A stretch of 64,000 bases of DNA from Bacteroidales bacterium (GTDB taxonomy: Bacteria; Bacteroidota; Bacteroidia; Bacteroidales; Rikenellaceae): assembly GCA_910574205.1 (NCBI GenBank), contig CAJSYJ010000001.1:682001-746000 (forward strand), read 5' to 3'. Shown piece by piece: positions 47,242-56,174 of the stretch (position 1 is its first letter; every line of letters starts with the position of its first letter). Position numbers and translations under genes: made by a program. Below the pieces are notes generated by a model. It ran no database searches, was not told the origin of the DNA, and was given only the letters and a program-made list of their open reading frames with translations.

Positions 47242-48639
47242 TCAGAACTCCCTGCCCTGCTTCAAGTCCTCGACGAAGCGGTCGATGCGTCGCATCTGTG
47301 CCGGGATATCGATCCTCTGCGGGCAGTGGCGCACGCACTCCTTGCAGCCGATGCAGTGGTCGGCCTGCCGCAGGCGCGGCACCGAACGATCGTACCCGAT
47401 CAGAAACTCCCGCCGGGCACGACGGTAATTCTCATCGCCCGACGACGAGGGCAGACGACCCTCGTTGACGCATCTGTTGTAGTGCAGCAGTATACCCGGT
47501 ATGTCGAGGCCGTAGGGGCATGGCATGCAGTACTTGCAGTCGTTGCAGGGTATGGTCGGATAGCGCAGCAGCGCCTGCGCCATACGTTTCAGAAACTCCG
47601 ACTCCTCCTCCGACAGAGGCTCCAACGGCGAGTATGTCGCCAGGTTGTCGCGCAGATGCTCCATATAGGTCATGCCGCTCAGCACGGTCAGCACGCCCTC
47701 GGGCGAGGCTGCGAAGCGGAACGCCCACGAGGCTACGCTACGGTCGTTGCGACGCTCGCGCAGCTCGGCGGCTATATGGTCGTGCACGTTCGAGAGCCGG
47801 CCGCCCAACAGCGGCTCCATGATGATGGCCGGTATGCCGCGCTTTTGCAGCTCGCCATAGAGATACTCGGCGTCGTTGCTGCGCGGATCGAGCTCCCTGC
47901 CGTGGCGCCAGTCGACATAGTTGAGCTGTATCTGCACGAAGTCCCACTTGTACTTGTCGTGCTCGGCCAGCAGGCGGTCGAACACGGCTATGTCGCCATG
48001 ATAGGAGAAGCCCAGATTGCCTATGCGTCCCGCCTCGCGCTCCGACAACAGGAAGTCGAGCATGCCGTTGTCGATATAACGCGACTCGAACTCGCGCATG
48101 GCATCGCTGCCCATGCCTACGGCGTGCAGCAGCATGTAGTCTATGCGGTCGACCTGCAACTCCTTGAACGAATTGCGGTACATGGCCATCGAAGCCTCGC
48201 GGCTCCATGTCGACGGCGCGAAGTTGGAGAGCTTGGTGGCCACGACCCACTTATCGCGCGGATGACGGCTCAGCGCAATGCCGGTCGCACGCTCCGACAT
48301 ACCCTTGCAATATGCCGGCGATGTGTCGAAATAGTTGACGCCGTGAGCTATGGCGAAGTCTACCAGACGGTTGACCTGCTCCTGATCGATATCGCCGTTC
48401 TCGTCGGTCGGCCAGCGCATGCAGCCGTAACCCAGAATCGACACCCTCTCGCCGGTCTTGGGGTTGATGCGGCAGGTCATCTCGCCCGCAGGCATATCTC
48501 CGCCCTCGGAGATCGTCGCCGCGCCGCCGCCCTTCGGACGGCAGCCGGCAAACGAGATTGCGGCCACGGCAGCCGTGCCGGCGCCGAGGCGTTTGAGGAA
48601 CTCGCGACGGTCGAGGCCGTCCTTCATATCGTTTTTCAT
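47242..48639 (-). CDS. Tat-exported aldo/keto reductase with ferredoxin domain
   Basis: A 465-residue protein. The twin-arginine signal DRREFLKRLG is at residues 10-19, followed by a hydrophobic segment and a lipobox-like FAGC at Cys33, so it may be a Tat lipoprotein. The aldo/keto reductase barrel (about 50-350) keeps the D, Y, K and H tetrad (DTSPAY, ATKL, LLH). The C-terminal ferredoxin part has CNDCKYCMPCP near 366 and CIGCKECVRHCP near 432. It may oxidise or reduce a carbonyl substrate in the periplasm. I chose the ATG at 48639 since it begins the signal; the gene lies beside tatAC and the next Fe-S gene. Confidence 0.85.
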   Translation of the reverse strand: MKNDMKDGLDRREFLKRLGAGTAAVAAISFAGCRPKGGGAATISEGGDMPAGEMTCRINPKTGERVSILGYGCMRWPTDENGDIDQEQVNRLVDFAIAHGVNYFDTSPAYCKGMSERATGIALSRHPRDKWVVATKLSNFAPSTWSREASMAMYRNSFKELQVDRIDYMLLHAVGMGSDAMREFESRYIDNGMLDFLLSEREAGRIGNLGFSYHGDIAVFDRLLAEHDKYKWDFVQIQLNYVDWRHGRELDPRSNDAEYLYGELQKRGIPAIIMEPLLGGRLSNVHDHIAAELRERRNDRSVASWAFRFAASPEGVLTVLSGMTYMEHLRDNLATYSPLEPLSEEESEFLKRMAQALLRYPTIPCNDCKYCMPCPYGLDIPGILLHYNRCVNEGRLPSSSGDENYRRARREFLIGYDRSVPRLRQADHCIGCKECVRHCPQRIDIPAQMRRIDRFVEDLKQGREF

Positions 48640-48652
48640 AGTGGTATGCGCA

Positions 48653-50137
48653 TCAAATGGTTCTGTGTTGTTCGTGTCCCTCGACGTAGATCGCACTGAA
48701 CGGACGTGCCGGGCACAAGCTCTCGCACGCACCGCAGCCGATGCACCTCTCGACATTGACCGAGGGTATCTTCGGCGCATCCCGCCTGCCGCTCTGCGCT
48801 ATCATCGTAATGGCTCCCGCAGGGCAGTGGCGGGCACAGTTGCCGCAGCTCACGTCCTCGCTCGCCGGCAGACAGTTCTTCATGACGAGCACCGCATGAC
48901 CGATCTGGGTCGACGACTTCTCGCCCCGCGTGACGGCACGTATCGCCCCCGTCGGACACACCTCCGAGCACTTCGTGCACTCGGGGCGGCAGTAACCGCG
49001 CTCATAAGACATGCGCGGCTGCATAAGCGTCGTCAGATCGTCCGACGGCCGCAGCACGCCGTTGGGGCATACCGACACGCAGAGCTGACATCCCGTGCAG
49101 TGCTGCGTCAGATGCCGCAGGCTACGCGCCCCGGCCGGCACTATCGGCGTGACACGCGAGGGCGCCTTCTTGTCCGTAATGGCGACCAGACCGCCGTCGA
49201 CAACCTTCTCCTGAGCCTTGACGGCACCCGTGGCCACGAGCAGCCCGACACCGGTCAGAAAGTTGCGGCGCGACGCGTCGGCAGGCTCCGGCGACCGTCC
49301 GGCGCTCTGAGCAGCGCCCTTTCTGCGCAGCACATAACTTATCGCACCCTTGTTGCATTTATCGATGCAGTCCATGCAGACGACGCATCGCGAATAGTCT
49401 ATCGTACGGGTCTTGCTGTCGATGCAGGCCGACTTGCAGTTGCGTGCGCAGAGGCCGCAGCCGTTGCACTTCGACGTGTCGATCACGGGTCTCAGAAGCG
49501 AGAAGCGCGACAGCAGACCGAGCACCGTTCCCACGGGGCATACGGTATTGCACCACGTGCGTCCGTTGCGCCACGCCAGCACGCCCACGACGACCAGCGT
49601 CGCGACGGCCACACCGAGCGTCGCCCAGCTCTTGACCCACACATCGACCGTATAGAAGGCATAGCTGTCGGCACGCTCGGCCATATAGGCCAAAGCGTTG
49701 TTGCCCCACGCCCACACGGGTGCCAGCAGCGTAGAGGCTATGCGGCCGTAAGCGCTGTACGGTGCGACGAGCGCCGCCAGCGAGCTCAGGCCGACCGCAA
49801 GCAGTATGACGAACAGCGCCAGCATGCCCCAGCGCAGCCACCTCCGCTCGGGAGAGTAACCGTAGCGGTTCTTCCTGACGCGCCTGCCCAGCCGTGCGGC
49901 TATATCCTGCATCACACCCAGAGGACATATTACCGAGCAGTACACACGGCCGAGGAGCAGCGTCACGAGCGCGAGAGCCGCCACCACGGCGGCATTGACG
50001 GCCAGCACTGCCGGCAGCAGCTGGATCTTGGCCAGCCACCCGAACCACGCATGCGCCGTACCGGTAAAGTCCAGAAAGAGCAGCGTCACGAGCGCGAAGC
50101 AGACGACGGCCGCTGCGATTCTTATTTTTCTCAACAT
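48653..50137 (-). CDS. NapH-like membrane ferredoxin with internal twin-arginine motif
   Basis: A 494-residue Fe-S protein. Residues 1-215 form a NapH-like part with four or five membrane segments and two CxxxCP loops (C67/C71 and C196/C200). Two [4Fe-4S] ferredoxin motifs follow (from C224 and C251). Then comes ASRRNFLTGVGLLVATGAVKA at about 288-307, which looks like a Tat signal inside the chain. Four further Cys clusters follow (from C347, C383, C431 and C465). It resembles a fusion of NapH and NapG and would pass electrons from quinol to periplasmic partners such as the neighbouring aldo/keto reductase. The ATG at 50137 starts the first membrane segment. Confidence 0.82.
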   Translation of the reverse strand: MLRKIRIAAAVVCFALVTLLFLDFTGTAHAWFGWLAKIQLLPAVLAVNAAVVAALALVTLLLGRVYCSVICPLGVMQDIAARLGRRVRKNRYGYSPERRWLRWGMLALFVILLAVGLSSLAALVAPYSAYGRIASTLLAPVWAWGNNALAYMAERADSYAFYTVDVWVKSWATLGVAVATLVVVGVLAWRNGRTWCNTVCPVGTVLGLLSRFSLLRPVIDTSKCNGCGLCARNCKSACIDSKTRTIDYSRCVVCMDCIDKCNKGAISYVLRRKGAAQSAGRSPEPADASRRNFLTGVGLLVATGAVKAQEKVVDGGLVAITDKKAPSRVTPIVPAGARSLRHLTQHCTGCQLCVSVCPNGVLRPSDDLTTLMQPRMSYERGYCRPECTKCSEVCPTGAIRAVTRGEKSSTQIGHAVLVMKNCLPASEDVSCGNCARHCPAGAITMIAQSGRRDAPKIPSVNVERCIGCGACESLCPARPFSAIYVEGHEQHRTI

Positions 50138-50251
50138 ACGATATTGATTTTCCTCCGGCGGCGACACGCCGTATGTCGACGCCGAACACACACCTCTGCA
50201 AAGATAATAAATCATTTCAATAACCGAAATACCCCGGTCGACATAAAGAAA

Positions 50252-50280
50252 CATCCGGACGACAGATTATCGTCCGGATG
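50252..50280 (-). terminator. Terminator at the end of the glucan utilisation locus
   Basis: Perfect 11-bp arms at 50252-50262 and 50270-50280 with a 7-base loop. The reverse strand continues GTTTCTTTATG. Confidence 0.7.
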
Positions 50281-50304
50281 CGTAATGATCGTACCGCCCG
50301 GGGG

Positions 50305-52518
50305 TTACTCCACCGTGAAAGCATGCGGCTCGCCCGAAGCCGAGTCGCCGGCAACCCACAGCTGGAACTCGCCCGGCTCGACCTCATACTTCATGTCGCG
50401 AGTCCAGAACGCCAGATCGGCTACCGGAATCTCGAAGCGCAGATGCTTCGTCTCGCCTGCGGCCAGAGCCACGCGCTCGAAACGCTTCAACTCTCTGACA
50501 GGTCTTACCACCGAGCCCACCAGATCGCGCGTATAGAGCTGTACGACCTCCACGCCGTCGCGCCCGCCGGTATTGGTCAGATCGAACTCCACGCCGAGCA
50601 CACCGTCCTTGGAGAGTGTCGTGCTGTCGAGCGCGATACCCGAGTACTCGAAGGTCGTGTACGACAGACCGTAGCCGAACGGGAACAGCGGGCCGTAACC
50701 CGTGTCGAGATAGTACGACGTACATCCCAGCGAGGTCTGTCCTGCCTGCATCGGTATATCTTCGAGCAGCGTCTCCGTGCCGTTGCACGGACGTCCCGAG
50801 TTGTTATGGTTGTAGTAGAACGGAGCCTGACCGGCATCGCGCAGGAACGTGATAGGCGTCTTTCCCGACGGCGAGATCTTGCCCTCGATGATATCGGCCA
50901 GCGCCTCGCCGCCCATGGTTCCCGGGTGGAACGAGTAGAGCATCGCGTCGCAGTTGGCCAGGTCGCGCTCGATAGTGAGCGGACGGCCGGCCATGACCAC
51001 CACGACAACAGGCTTGCCGCTCTTGGCCGCCTCGGCGATAAGCTCGCTCTGTGCGCCTTGCAGGTTGAGCACCGACAGCGAGTGCGCCTCGCCCGAGAGG
51101 ATAGCCTCCTCGCCGACGAAGACCACGACGGCCTCGGCACGTGCGGCTGCCGCGCGCACCTTAGCCAGATCGGCCGTATTGCGGTCGCGGCTGTAAGCCA
51201 ATCCCGGCTCGTAGATAACATCGTAACGCTCGCGCAGCGCTGCCAGAGGCGTTACCGTATGCTCCGGCTCGCCGTCGAAAGCCCACGTACCCAGCTGGTC
51301 GTAGGGCGCATCGGCCATAGGACCTGTAACCAGGATCGTGCGCACGTCGTCCAGCGGCAGCACGCCGCCGTCGTTCTTCAACAGTATGGCCGACTCGGCC
51401 GCACTGCGGCGCGCAGCTTCGAGGCTCTCAGGCGTATAGGCCGCCGCACGCGTCTTGGACGCGTCGACATACGGGTTGTCGAACAGCCCCAGACGGAATT
51501 TCAATCGCAGGATGTTGCGCACGGCATCGTCTATGGTCGTCTCCTTGATCTTGCCCTCGGCGACAAGCTCCTCTATGAAGTTGATGAAGCCGAACGACAT
51601 CATATCCATATCCACTCCGGCATTGACCGACTGCTCGGTCGCCTGTTTGAGATCCTTGGCAAAGCCGTGGGCGATCATCTCGCCCGACGAGTTCCAGTCG
51701 GTAACGACCATGCCGTCGAAGCCCCACTCCTTGCGCAGCACATCGCGCAGCAGAAAGTCGTTGCCCGTCGAGGGTATGCCGTCGATCTCGTTGAACGAGG
51801 TCATGAGCGTCAGCGCACCGGCATCGACACACGCCTTGAAAGCGGGGAAATAGGTATTTCTGAGCGAACGCTCCGAGATCATCGTCGAGTTGTAGTCGCG
51901 ACCGCCCTCGACGGCTCCGTAGCCCACGAAGTGCTTGATGCACGCCGCCATAGACGAGGCGTCGGCCAAGTCGTCGCCCTGATAGCCCCTGACCATAGCC
52001 ACGCCCATCTGCGTATCGAGGTAGGGGTCTTCGCCCGAGCCCTCGGCCACACGGCCCCAACGCGGGTCGCGCGCGATGTCGAGCATCGGCGAGAATGTCC
52101 ACCTCACACCCGAGGCCGTGGCCTCGACGGCCGCCACGCGAGCGCCCTGCTCGACCAGCTCGGGGTCGAACGTGGCCGCCAGACCCAGCGGTATGGGGAA
52201 TATGGTTCTGAAACCGTGAATCACGTCACGGCCTACGATAACGGGAATGCCCAGACGGCTCTGCTCGACGGCCGCACGCTGCACGGCATTGATCTGGTCG
52301 GGATCGACGCAGTTGAGTATCGAGCCTATCTCCCCCTTGGCGGCAGCCTCGGCCAGGTCGGCTCCGCCCGACACCTGGTGCATCTGGCCGATCTTCTCGC
52401 GAAGAGTCATCTTCGAGAGCAGCTCGTCGACCTTGCGCTCGATATCGTCCTTCTCGGCACAGCCGGCCAGCAGGATGCAGGCAAGGGCGCCGAGTGCGGT
52501 TAGTTTTAAGTTTCTCAT
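50305..52518 (-). CDS. bglX: GH3 beta-glucosidase, lipoprotein
   Basis: A 737-residue glycoside hydrolase family 3 enzyme. A lipobox LLAGC gives Cys20. The catalytic nucleophile is the Asp in VVTDWNSSGE (near 278), KHFVGYGAVEGGRDYN near 200 contributes to the substrate site, and the second domain has GEEAILSGEAHSL near 470 with the likely acid/base Glu. The C-terminal fibronectin-III-like domain is complete. It releases glucose from beta-gluco-oligosaccharides. It is the last gene of the locus, 21 bases after the GH16 gene. Confidence 0.9.
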   Translation of the reverse strand: MRNLKLTALGALACILLAGCAEKDDIERKVDELLSKMTLREKIGQMHQVSGGADLAEAAAKGEIGSILNCVDPDQINAVQRAAVEQSRLGIPVIVGRDVIHGFRTIFPIPLGLAATFDPELVEQGARVAAVEATASGVRWTFSPMLDIARDPRWGRVAEGSGEDPYLDTQMGVAMVRGYQGDDLADASSMAACIKHFVGYGAVEGGRDYNSTMISERSLRNTYFPAFKACVDAGALTLMTSFNEIDGIPSTGNDFLLRDVLRKEWGFDGMVVTDWNSSGEMIAHGFAKDLKQATEQSVNAGVDMDMMSFGFINFIEELVAEGKIKETTIDDAVRNILRLKFRLGLFDNPYVDASKTRAAAYTPESLEAARRSAAESAILLKNDGGVLPLDDVRTILVTGPMADAPYDQLGTWAFDGEPEHTVTPLAALRERYDVIYEPGLAYSRDRNTADLAKVRAAAARAEAVVVFVGEEAILSGEAHSLSVLNLQGAQSELIAEAAKSGKPVVVVVMAGRPLTIERDLANCDAMLYSFHPGTMGGEALADIIEGKISPSGKTPITFLRDAGQAPFYYNHNNSGRPCNGTETLLEDIPMQAGQTSLGCTSYYLDTGYGPLFPFGYGLSYTTFEYSGIALDSTTLSKDGVLGVEFDLTNTGGRDGVEVVQLYTRDLVGSVVRPVRELKRFERVALAAGETKHLRFEIPVADLAFWTRDMKYEVEPGEFQLWVAGDSASGEPHAFTVE

Positions 52519-52539
52519 CGGATAAAAAGAATTTTTATG

Positions 52540-54048
52540 CTACTCTATCTTCTTGAATACACGGACATAATCCACCTCGTAAACGGCCGGCAGACAGCTC
52601 TCGTCGATACCTTGGGCACCGCCCCAGTTGCCGCCCCAAGCCAGATTGAGTTTGAGGTAGAAGGGGTTGAAGAACGGCCAAGTGTTGTAGTCGCCCTTCT
52701 TGTCGTTGGTAAATGTAAAGTGCAGCTGACCGTCGAAGTAGAATTTGAGATAGTCCTCGGTCCACTCCACAGCATAGGTGTGGAACTCCGTCTGAGCCGT
52801 CGCGATAAGTATCTCGTTGGTCTTCTGCGTACCGATACCGTGGTTGTAGGCGTTGCAGTGGATGCTCGACGATACGCGGTTGGGGTTGTATCCGACCTCC
52901 TCCATGATATCGATCTCGCCGTCGCCCGGCCATGTCTTGAAGTTCTTTGGCATCATCCAGAACGCAGGCCACGTACCCTTGCCGGCCGGCAGTTTGAGAC
53001 GAGCCTCGAAATATCCGTAGGTCCAGCCCTCGTTGGTGTTCATGCGTATCGAACGCACCTTGCCGTCGATCTTCTTGGCCGTGATCTTCAACGTGCCGTT
53101 CGATACGAGCGCGAGTCTCTCGCTGCCGTATTTGCCCGACACGTAGTCCTGCAACTCGTTGTTGCCCCAGCCGCCGTCGCCGGTCTCGTACCACCACTTA
53201 GCCGTCGAAGGCATAGTCTCGCCCGCCTCGTTGAACTCATCCTGCCATACCAGACGGTAGCCGGCCGGAGTCGGAATCTCGGGCTCCACCCACTCGGCCA
53301 AGTCGGGTTTCTTGAAGCCCGCCGCGGGTTTGAAGCCCGACCATACGTATACTGCACTCAGATCGGGGTTCGACGTGGCGTCGAACGTCGTCAGCGACTG
53401 CTGGTTGCGGATGTCTATCGTGGTCAGGCGGTTGCCCGAGCAGTCGAGATGAGTCAGCTTGGTAAGCTCGGTTACATCAAGCTCCGTCAACTCGTTGTCC
53501 GAGCAGTCGAGATAGGTCACGCCGCGGAAGAAGTCGTTGAGCTCGGCCATAGACTTTATGCCCCTGCCCGAGAGCTCCAAACGCGTGACGGCCGCAGCCT
53601 CCTTCGTGCTGAACACGCCGTCGCCGTCGGTATCGTACTGCTCGACGAGAGCCTTGCGGAACGCCTCGTCGGCGATCTCGACGGCCTCGACCTTATAGTT
53701 CTGCTTGACGGGCAGCGCCGTCTGGCCGGCTGCCGTGCGGAACACCACCTCGGTGCTGCGCGCATCGCCGGTCTTGTTCTCCGCGACCGTGATCTTCACG
53801 GTCGACTTGCCGGCCACGCCGCCGCTCGGCGTTACCGTGCACCACGACGTATCCTTCGATACTACGCCCCAGTCGCCCGCAGCCTCGACCTCGACGGTCT
53901 CGACGGCGGCATCGCTGGTAAGCGACAGCTCCTGCTTCGAGAGCTTCACGCCCTCGCCGCCCGGTGCGGGTTTGTCGCCGCCCGAATCCGAGCAGGCACC
54001 TAAAAAGAGTGCCGATGCGGTTAAAAGTCCCAATAACATACGTTTCAT
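52540..54048 (-). CDS. GH16 endo-beta-glucanase lipoprotein with BACON domain
   Basis: A 502-residue surface-type lipoprotein (lipobox LGAC, Cys19). After a linker it has a BACON domain (about 35-115), which often binds glycans, then a leucine-rich segment (about 140-225), then a GH16 jelly-roll (about 240-500). The catalytic motif GEIDIMEEVG near 378-387 provides the nucleophile and acid/base Glu, and NNELQDYV near 298 is typical of laminarinases. It would cut beta-1,3-glucan outside the cell. It lies downstream of a hairpin terminator that separates it from the sus genes. Confidence 0.88.
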   Translation of the reverse strand: MKRMLLGLLTASALFLGACSDSGGDKPAPGGEGVKLSKQELSLTSDAAVETVEVEAAGDWGVVSKDTSWCTVTPSGGVAGKSTVKITVAENKTGDARSTEVVFRTAAGQTALPVKQNYKVEAVEIADEAFRKALVEQYDTDGDGVFSTKEAAAVTRLELSGRGIKSMAELNDFFRGVTYLDCSDNELTELDVTELTKLTHLDCSGNRLTTIDIRNQQSLTTFDATSNPDLSAVYVWSGFKPAAGFKKPDLAEWVEPEIPTPAGYRLVWQDEFNEAGETMPSTAKWWYETGDGGWGNNELQDYVSGKYGSERLALVSNGTLKITAKKIDGKVRSIRMNTNEGWTYGYFEARLKLPAGKGTWPAFWMMPKNFKTWPGDGEIDIMEEVGYNPNRVSSSIHCNAYNHGIGTQKTNEILIATAQTEFHTYAVEWTEDYLKFYFDGQLHFTFTNDKKGDYNTWPFFNPFYLKLNLAWGGNWGGAQGIDESCLPAVYEVDYVRVFKKIE

Positions 54049-54064
54049 CTCGTAAGTGTTTAAG

Positions 54065-54107
54065 CATTAAAAAGCGGGGGCGGAGCCTGACAAAGCTCCG
54101 TCCCCGC
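54065..54107 (-). terminator. Hairpin terminator or attenuator between SGBP and GH16
   Basis: Thirteen-bp arms with one G-T pair at 54074-54086 and 54095-54107. The reverse strand then reads CTTTTTAATG. Because no promoter is obvious between it and GH16, it may act as a partial terminator that lowers enzyme expression relative to SusCD. Confidence 0.7.
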
Positions 54108-54121
54108 CTAAACGGAAATTT

Positions 54122-56152
54122 CTACTCTTCGCGATGCTCCTGGAACAGGATATCCTTGATATTGATCTCGGTTCCGGCCACGTTGCCGCCGAAATCGAGG
54201 AAGAGGTTGATCGAGGCCATGTCGATACCGGCCATGTCGGGCACCTTGTAAACGAACTCCTCATAGGCCTTCAACGGATGACGGTCGACGAAATAGAACG
54301 TATCGTCGTCGCCCTCCTTCACGAGCTTGACCGTAACGCCGGGATGATCCTCCGTCGAGGTCATTACCAGATAGAAGTCGTAACGCTTGTCGGCACTCGA
54401 CGACATGGTGGTCTTGAATGCCATCTGTGCCTGCCACTGATCCGAAGTCGCCTCGGGCAGAGTGACCGTATAGTCGTTGCCGTTCTGCACCAACTCGGGA
54501 TCGGCGATCTGCGCCCAGCCGGGAGCATAGTAGTAGAACATACTGTTGACGGTCATCGACAGCCACATGTTCTCCGGAGCCGTGGGATCGTAGATCGTGG
54601 TATCGCCGACCTTGGCCTTTACCACCGACATATCGAGAATGCCGCCGTTGTCGACGAAAGTAAAGGTGTAGTAGCCCGGCGTAGCCGAACCCTCGATGGT
54701 CTTGATGTTGCCGTCGGCATCGGGGATGTTGAAGAAGCCGTTGTCCTCGACAGCGCCGTACTTGTCCTTGGTCCACTCGACGCCCCAGTTGGCCTGGCCG
54801 AATACCTTGACGCTGCCGCCCTCGGCCTTCATGTAGAGCGTGATGCGATACGTATTCTCATCGATGCGTGCGCACGGAAGAGCATTCTCCGTAACCCAGC
54901 CTATGAGGTTGTTCACGTCGGGCTTGCCGCCGCCGTCGCCGATGATCCACAGCGCGCCGGCGTTGTCATAAGTGGCGGTCTCGCCGTTCTTCAACGGCAG
55001 AACCTTGAACCACTTGCCGTCCCAGATCACACGATAGTCGCCGCTCGCAGCGTTGAACCTGAGCGTCTTGGCATCGACCAGCGTAAAGAAGTCGGGATCG
55101 ATCCACGCCTTGTCGAGCTCGATACCCTCGACAGCGATGTCGCCGCCCTGCGTAAGAGAGGTCTCGACCATGCCGCCGACGAACTCGACGCCGTCGAACG
55201 TAACCGCACCCGCGACGATTTCCTTATAGGGGACGAACTCGTAGTGCCATGCGATACCGCCGCCACCATTCTCCGTAGGAGTATCGATGACCAGCTTCAT
55301 CGTCTTCTTGATGCTGCCGGCCGAAGTCTCGATAAAGCGGAAGCGAGGCTCGGCGTAACCCGTCGGGTTGGGGATATACGAGAGGTTGGTGTTGGCCGGA
55401 AGCACGAGGTAGATCTCCTCGATGCCGGCGTCGTTCCACGCATTCTCGATCGTATATGTCGTAGTGAACTTCTCGATAGGAGCCATGTAGTCGTTGCCGT
55501 CGCCGAGGTTGTACTCAGGCTTGTAGCCCGAATCCTTGTTGACGTAAACCTGACCGTCGACCGGATCGTAAGTGTACTCGCCATCGATCGTAAAGGTCAG
55601 TCTGTCGTCGTAGAGACTCCAATCGGCCTTCTCGCCGGCCTTTGCCGACCACCAGTCCAGACCGTCCGAACCGGTCGAGCCGCATCCGAAGTGGCCGTCG
55701 ACGGTCGAATTCCACATCCACTCCTGCGAGCTGCCGTTCGACAGAGCCTTCATGTAGGGCTCCGGATCGAACGGATCGCGATAGTCGTTATCCATAGTGA
55801 ATTCCACCATCTTCGAGCCCATCGAAATGCCGTTGACGTTGTAGGCTTTCAGCTCGACCTGATGCACGCCGGCCTCGCGTATGCGGAGCTTGATGCCGTT
55901 CTGGGCATAGGCGTACTTCTTGGCGGGTTTGCCGTCGACCTTCTCCTCGCCGAAGATCCACATGGGCACCACGCCCTTGTTGTCGACCGATAAGGTAACG
56001 TAGTTCGTCTCTTGGTCGATCTCGATTCTCGGAATCAGCTCCGATGCCTGAGGCAGACCGCCCTGATCGGGTTCCGGATAATCGGTCGTACAACCGACAG
56101 CCAGCAGAGGCAGTGCCAGAGCGAATGCTATATCTCTAAAAATTCTTTTCAT
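54122..56152 (-). CDS. Surface glycan-binding lipoprotein of the glucan locus
   Basis: A 676-residue lipoprotein (lipobox AVGC, Cys21) with an acidic-leaning start after the Cys. The N-terminal part up to about 110 looks like a PKD-type Ig fold (VHQVELKAYNVNGI), followed by several beta-sandwich segments rich in Trp and Tyr, as in SGBPs encoded after SusD. It has no catalytic motif. It would hold beta-glucan at the surface near SusC/SusD. The role is inferred from position and domain look. Confidence 0.75.
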   Translation of the reverse strand: MKRIFRDIAFALALPLLAVGCTTDYPEPDQGGLPQASELIPRIEIDQETNYVTLSVDNKGVVPMWIFGEEKVDGKPAKKYAYAQNGIKLRIREAGVHQVELKAYNVNGISMGSKMVEFTMDNDYRDPFDPEPYMKALSNGSSQEWMWNSTVDGHFGCGSTGSDGLDWWSAKAGEKADWSLYDDRLTFTIDGEYTYDPVDGQVYVNKDSGYKPEYNLGDGNDYMAPIEKFTTTYTIENAWNDAGIEEIYLVLPANTNLSYIPNPTGYAEPRFRFIETSAGSIKKTMKLVIDTPTENGGGGIAWHYEFVPYKEIVAGAVTFDGVEFVGGMVETSLTQGGDIAVEGIELDKAWIDPDFFTLVDAKTLRFNAASGDYRVIWDGKWFKVLPLKNGETATYDNAGALWIIGDGGGKPDVNNLIGWVTENALPCARIDENTYRITLYMKAEGGSVKVFGQANWGVEWTKDKYGAVEDNGFFNIPDADGNIKTIEGSATPGYYTFTFVDNGGILDMSVVKAKVGDTTIYDPTAPENMWLSMTVNSMFYYYAPGWAQIADPELVQNGNDYTVTLPEATSDQWQAQMAFKTTMSSSADKRYDFYLVMTSTEDHPGVTVKLVKEGDDDTFYFVDRHPLKAYEEFVYKVPDMAGIDMASINLFLDFGGNVAGTEINIKDILFQEHREE

Positions 56153-56174
56153 AATTCTGCTTTTTTACACTCCG

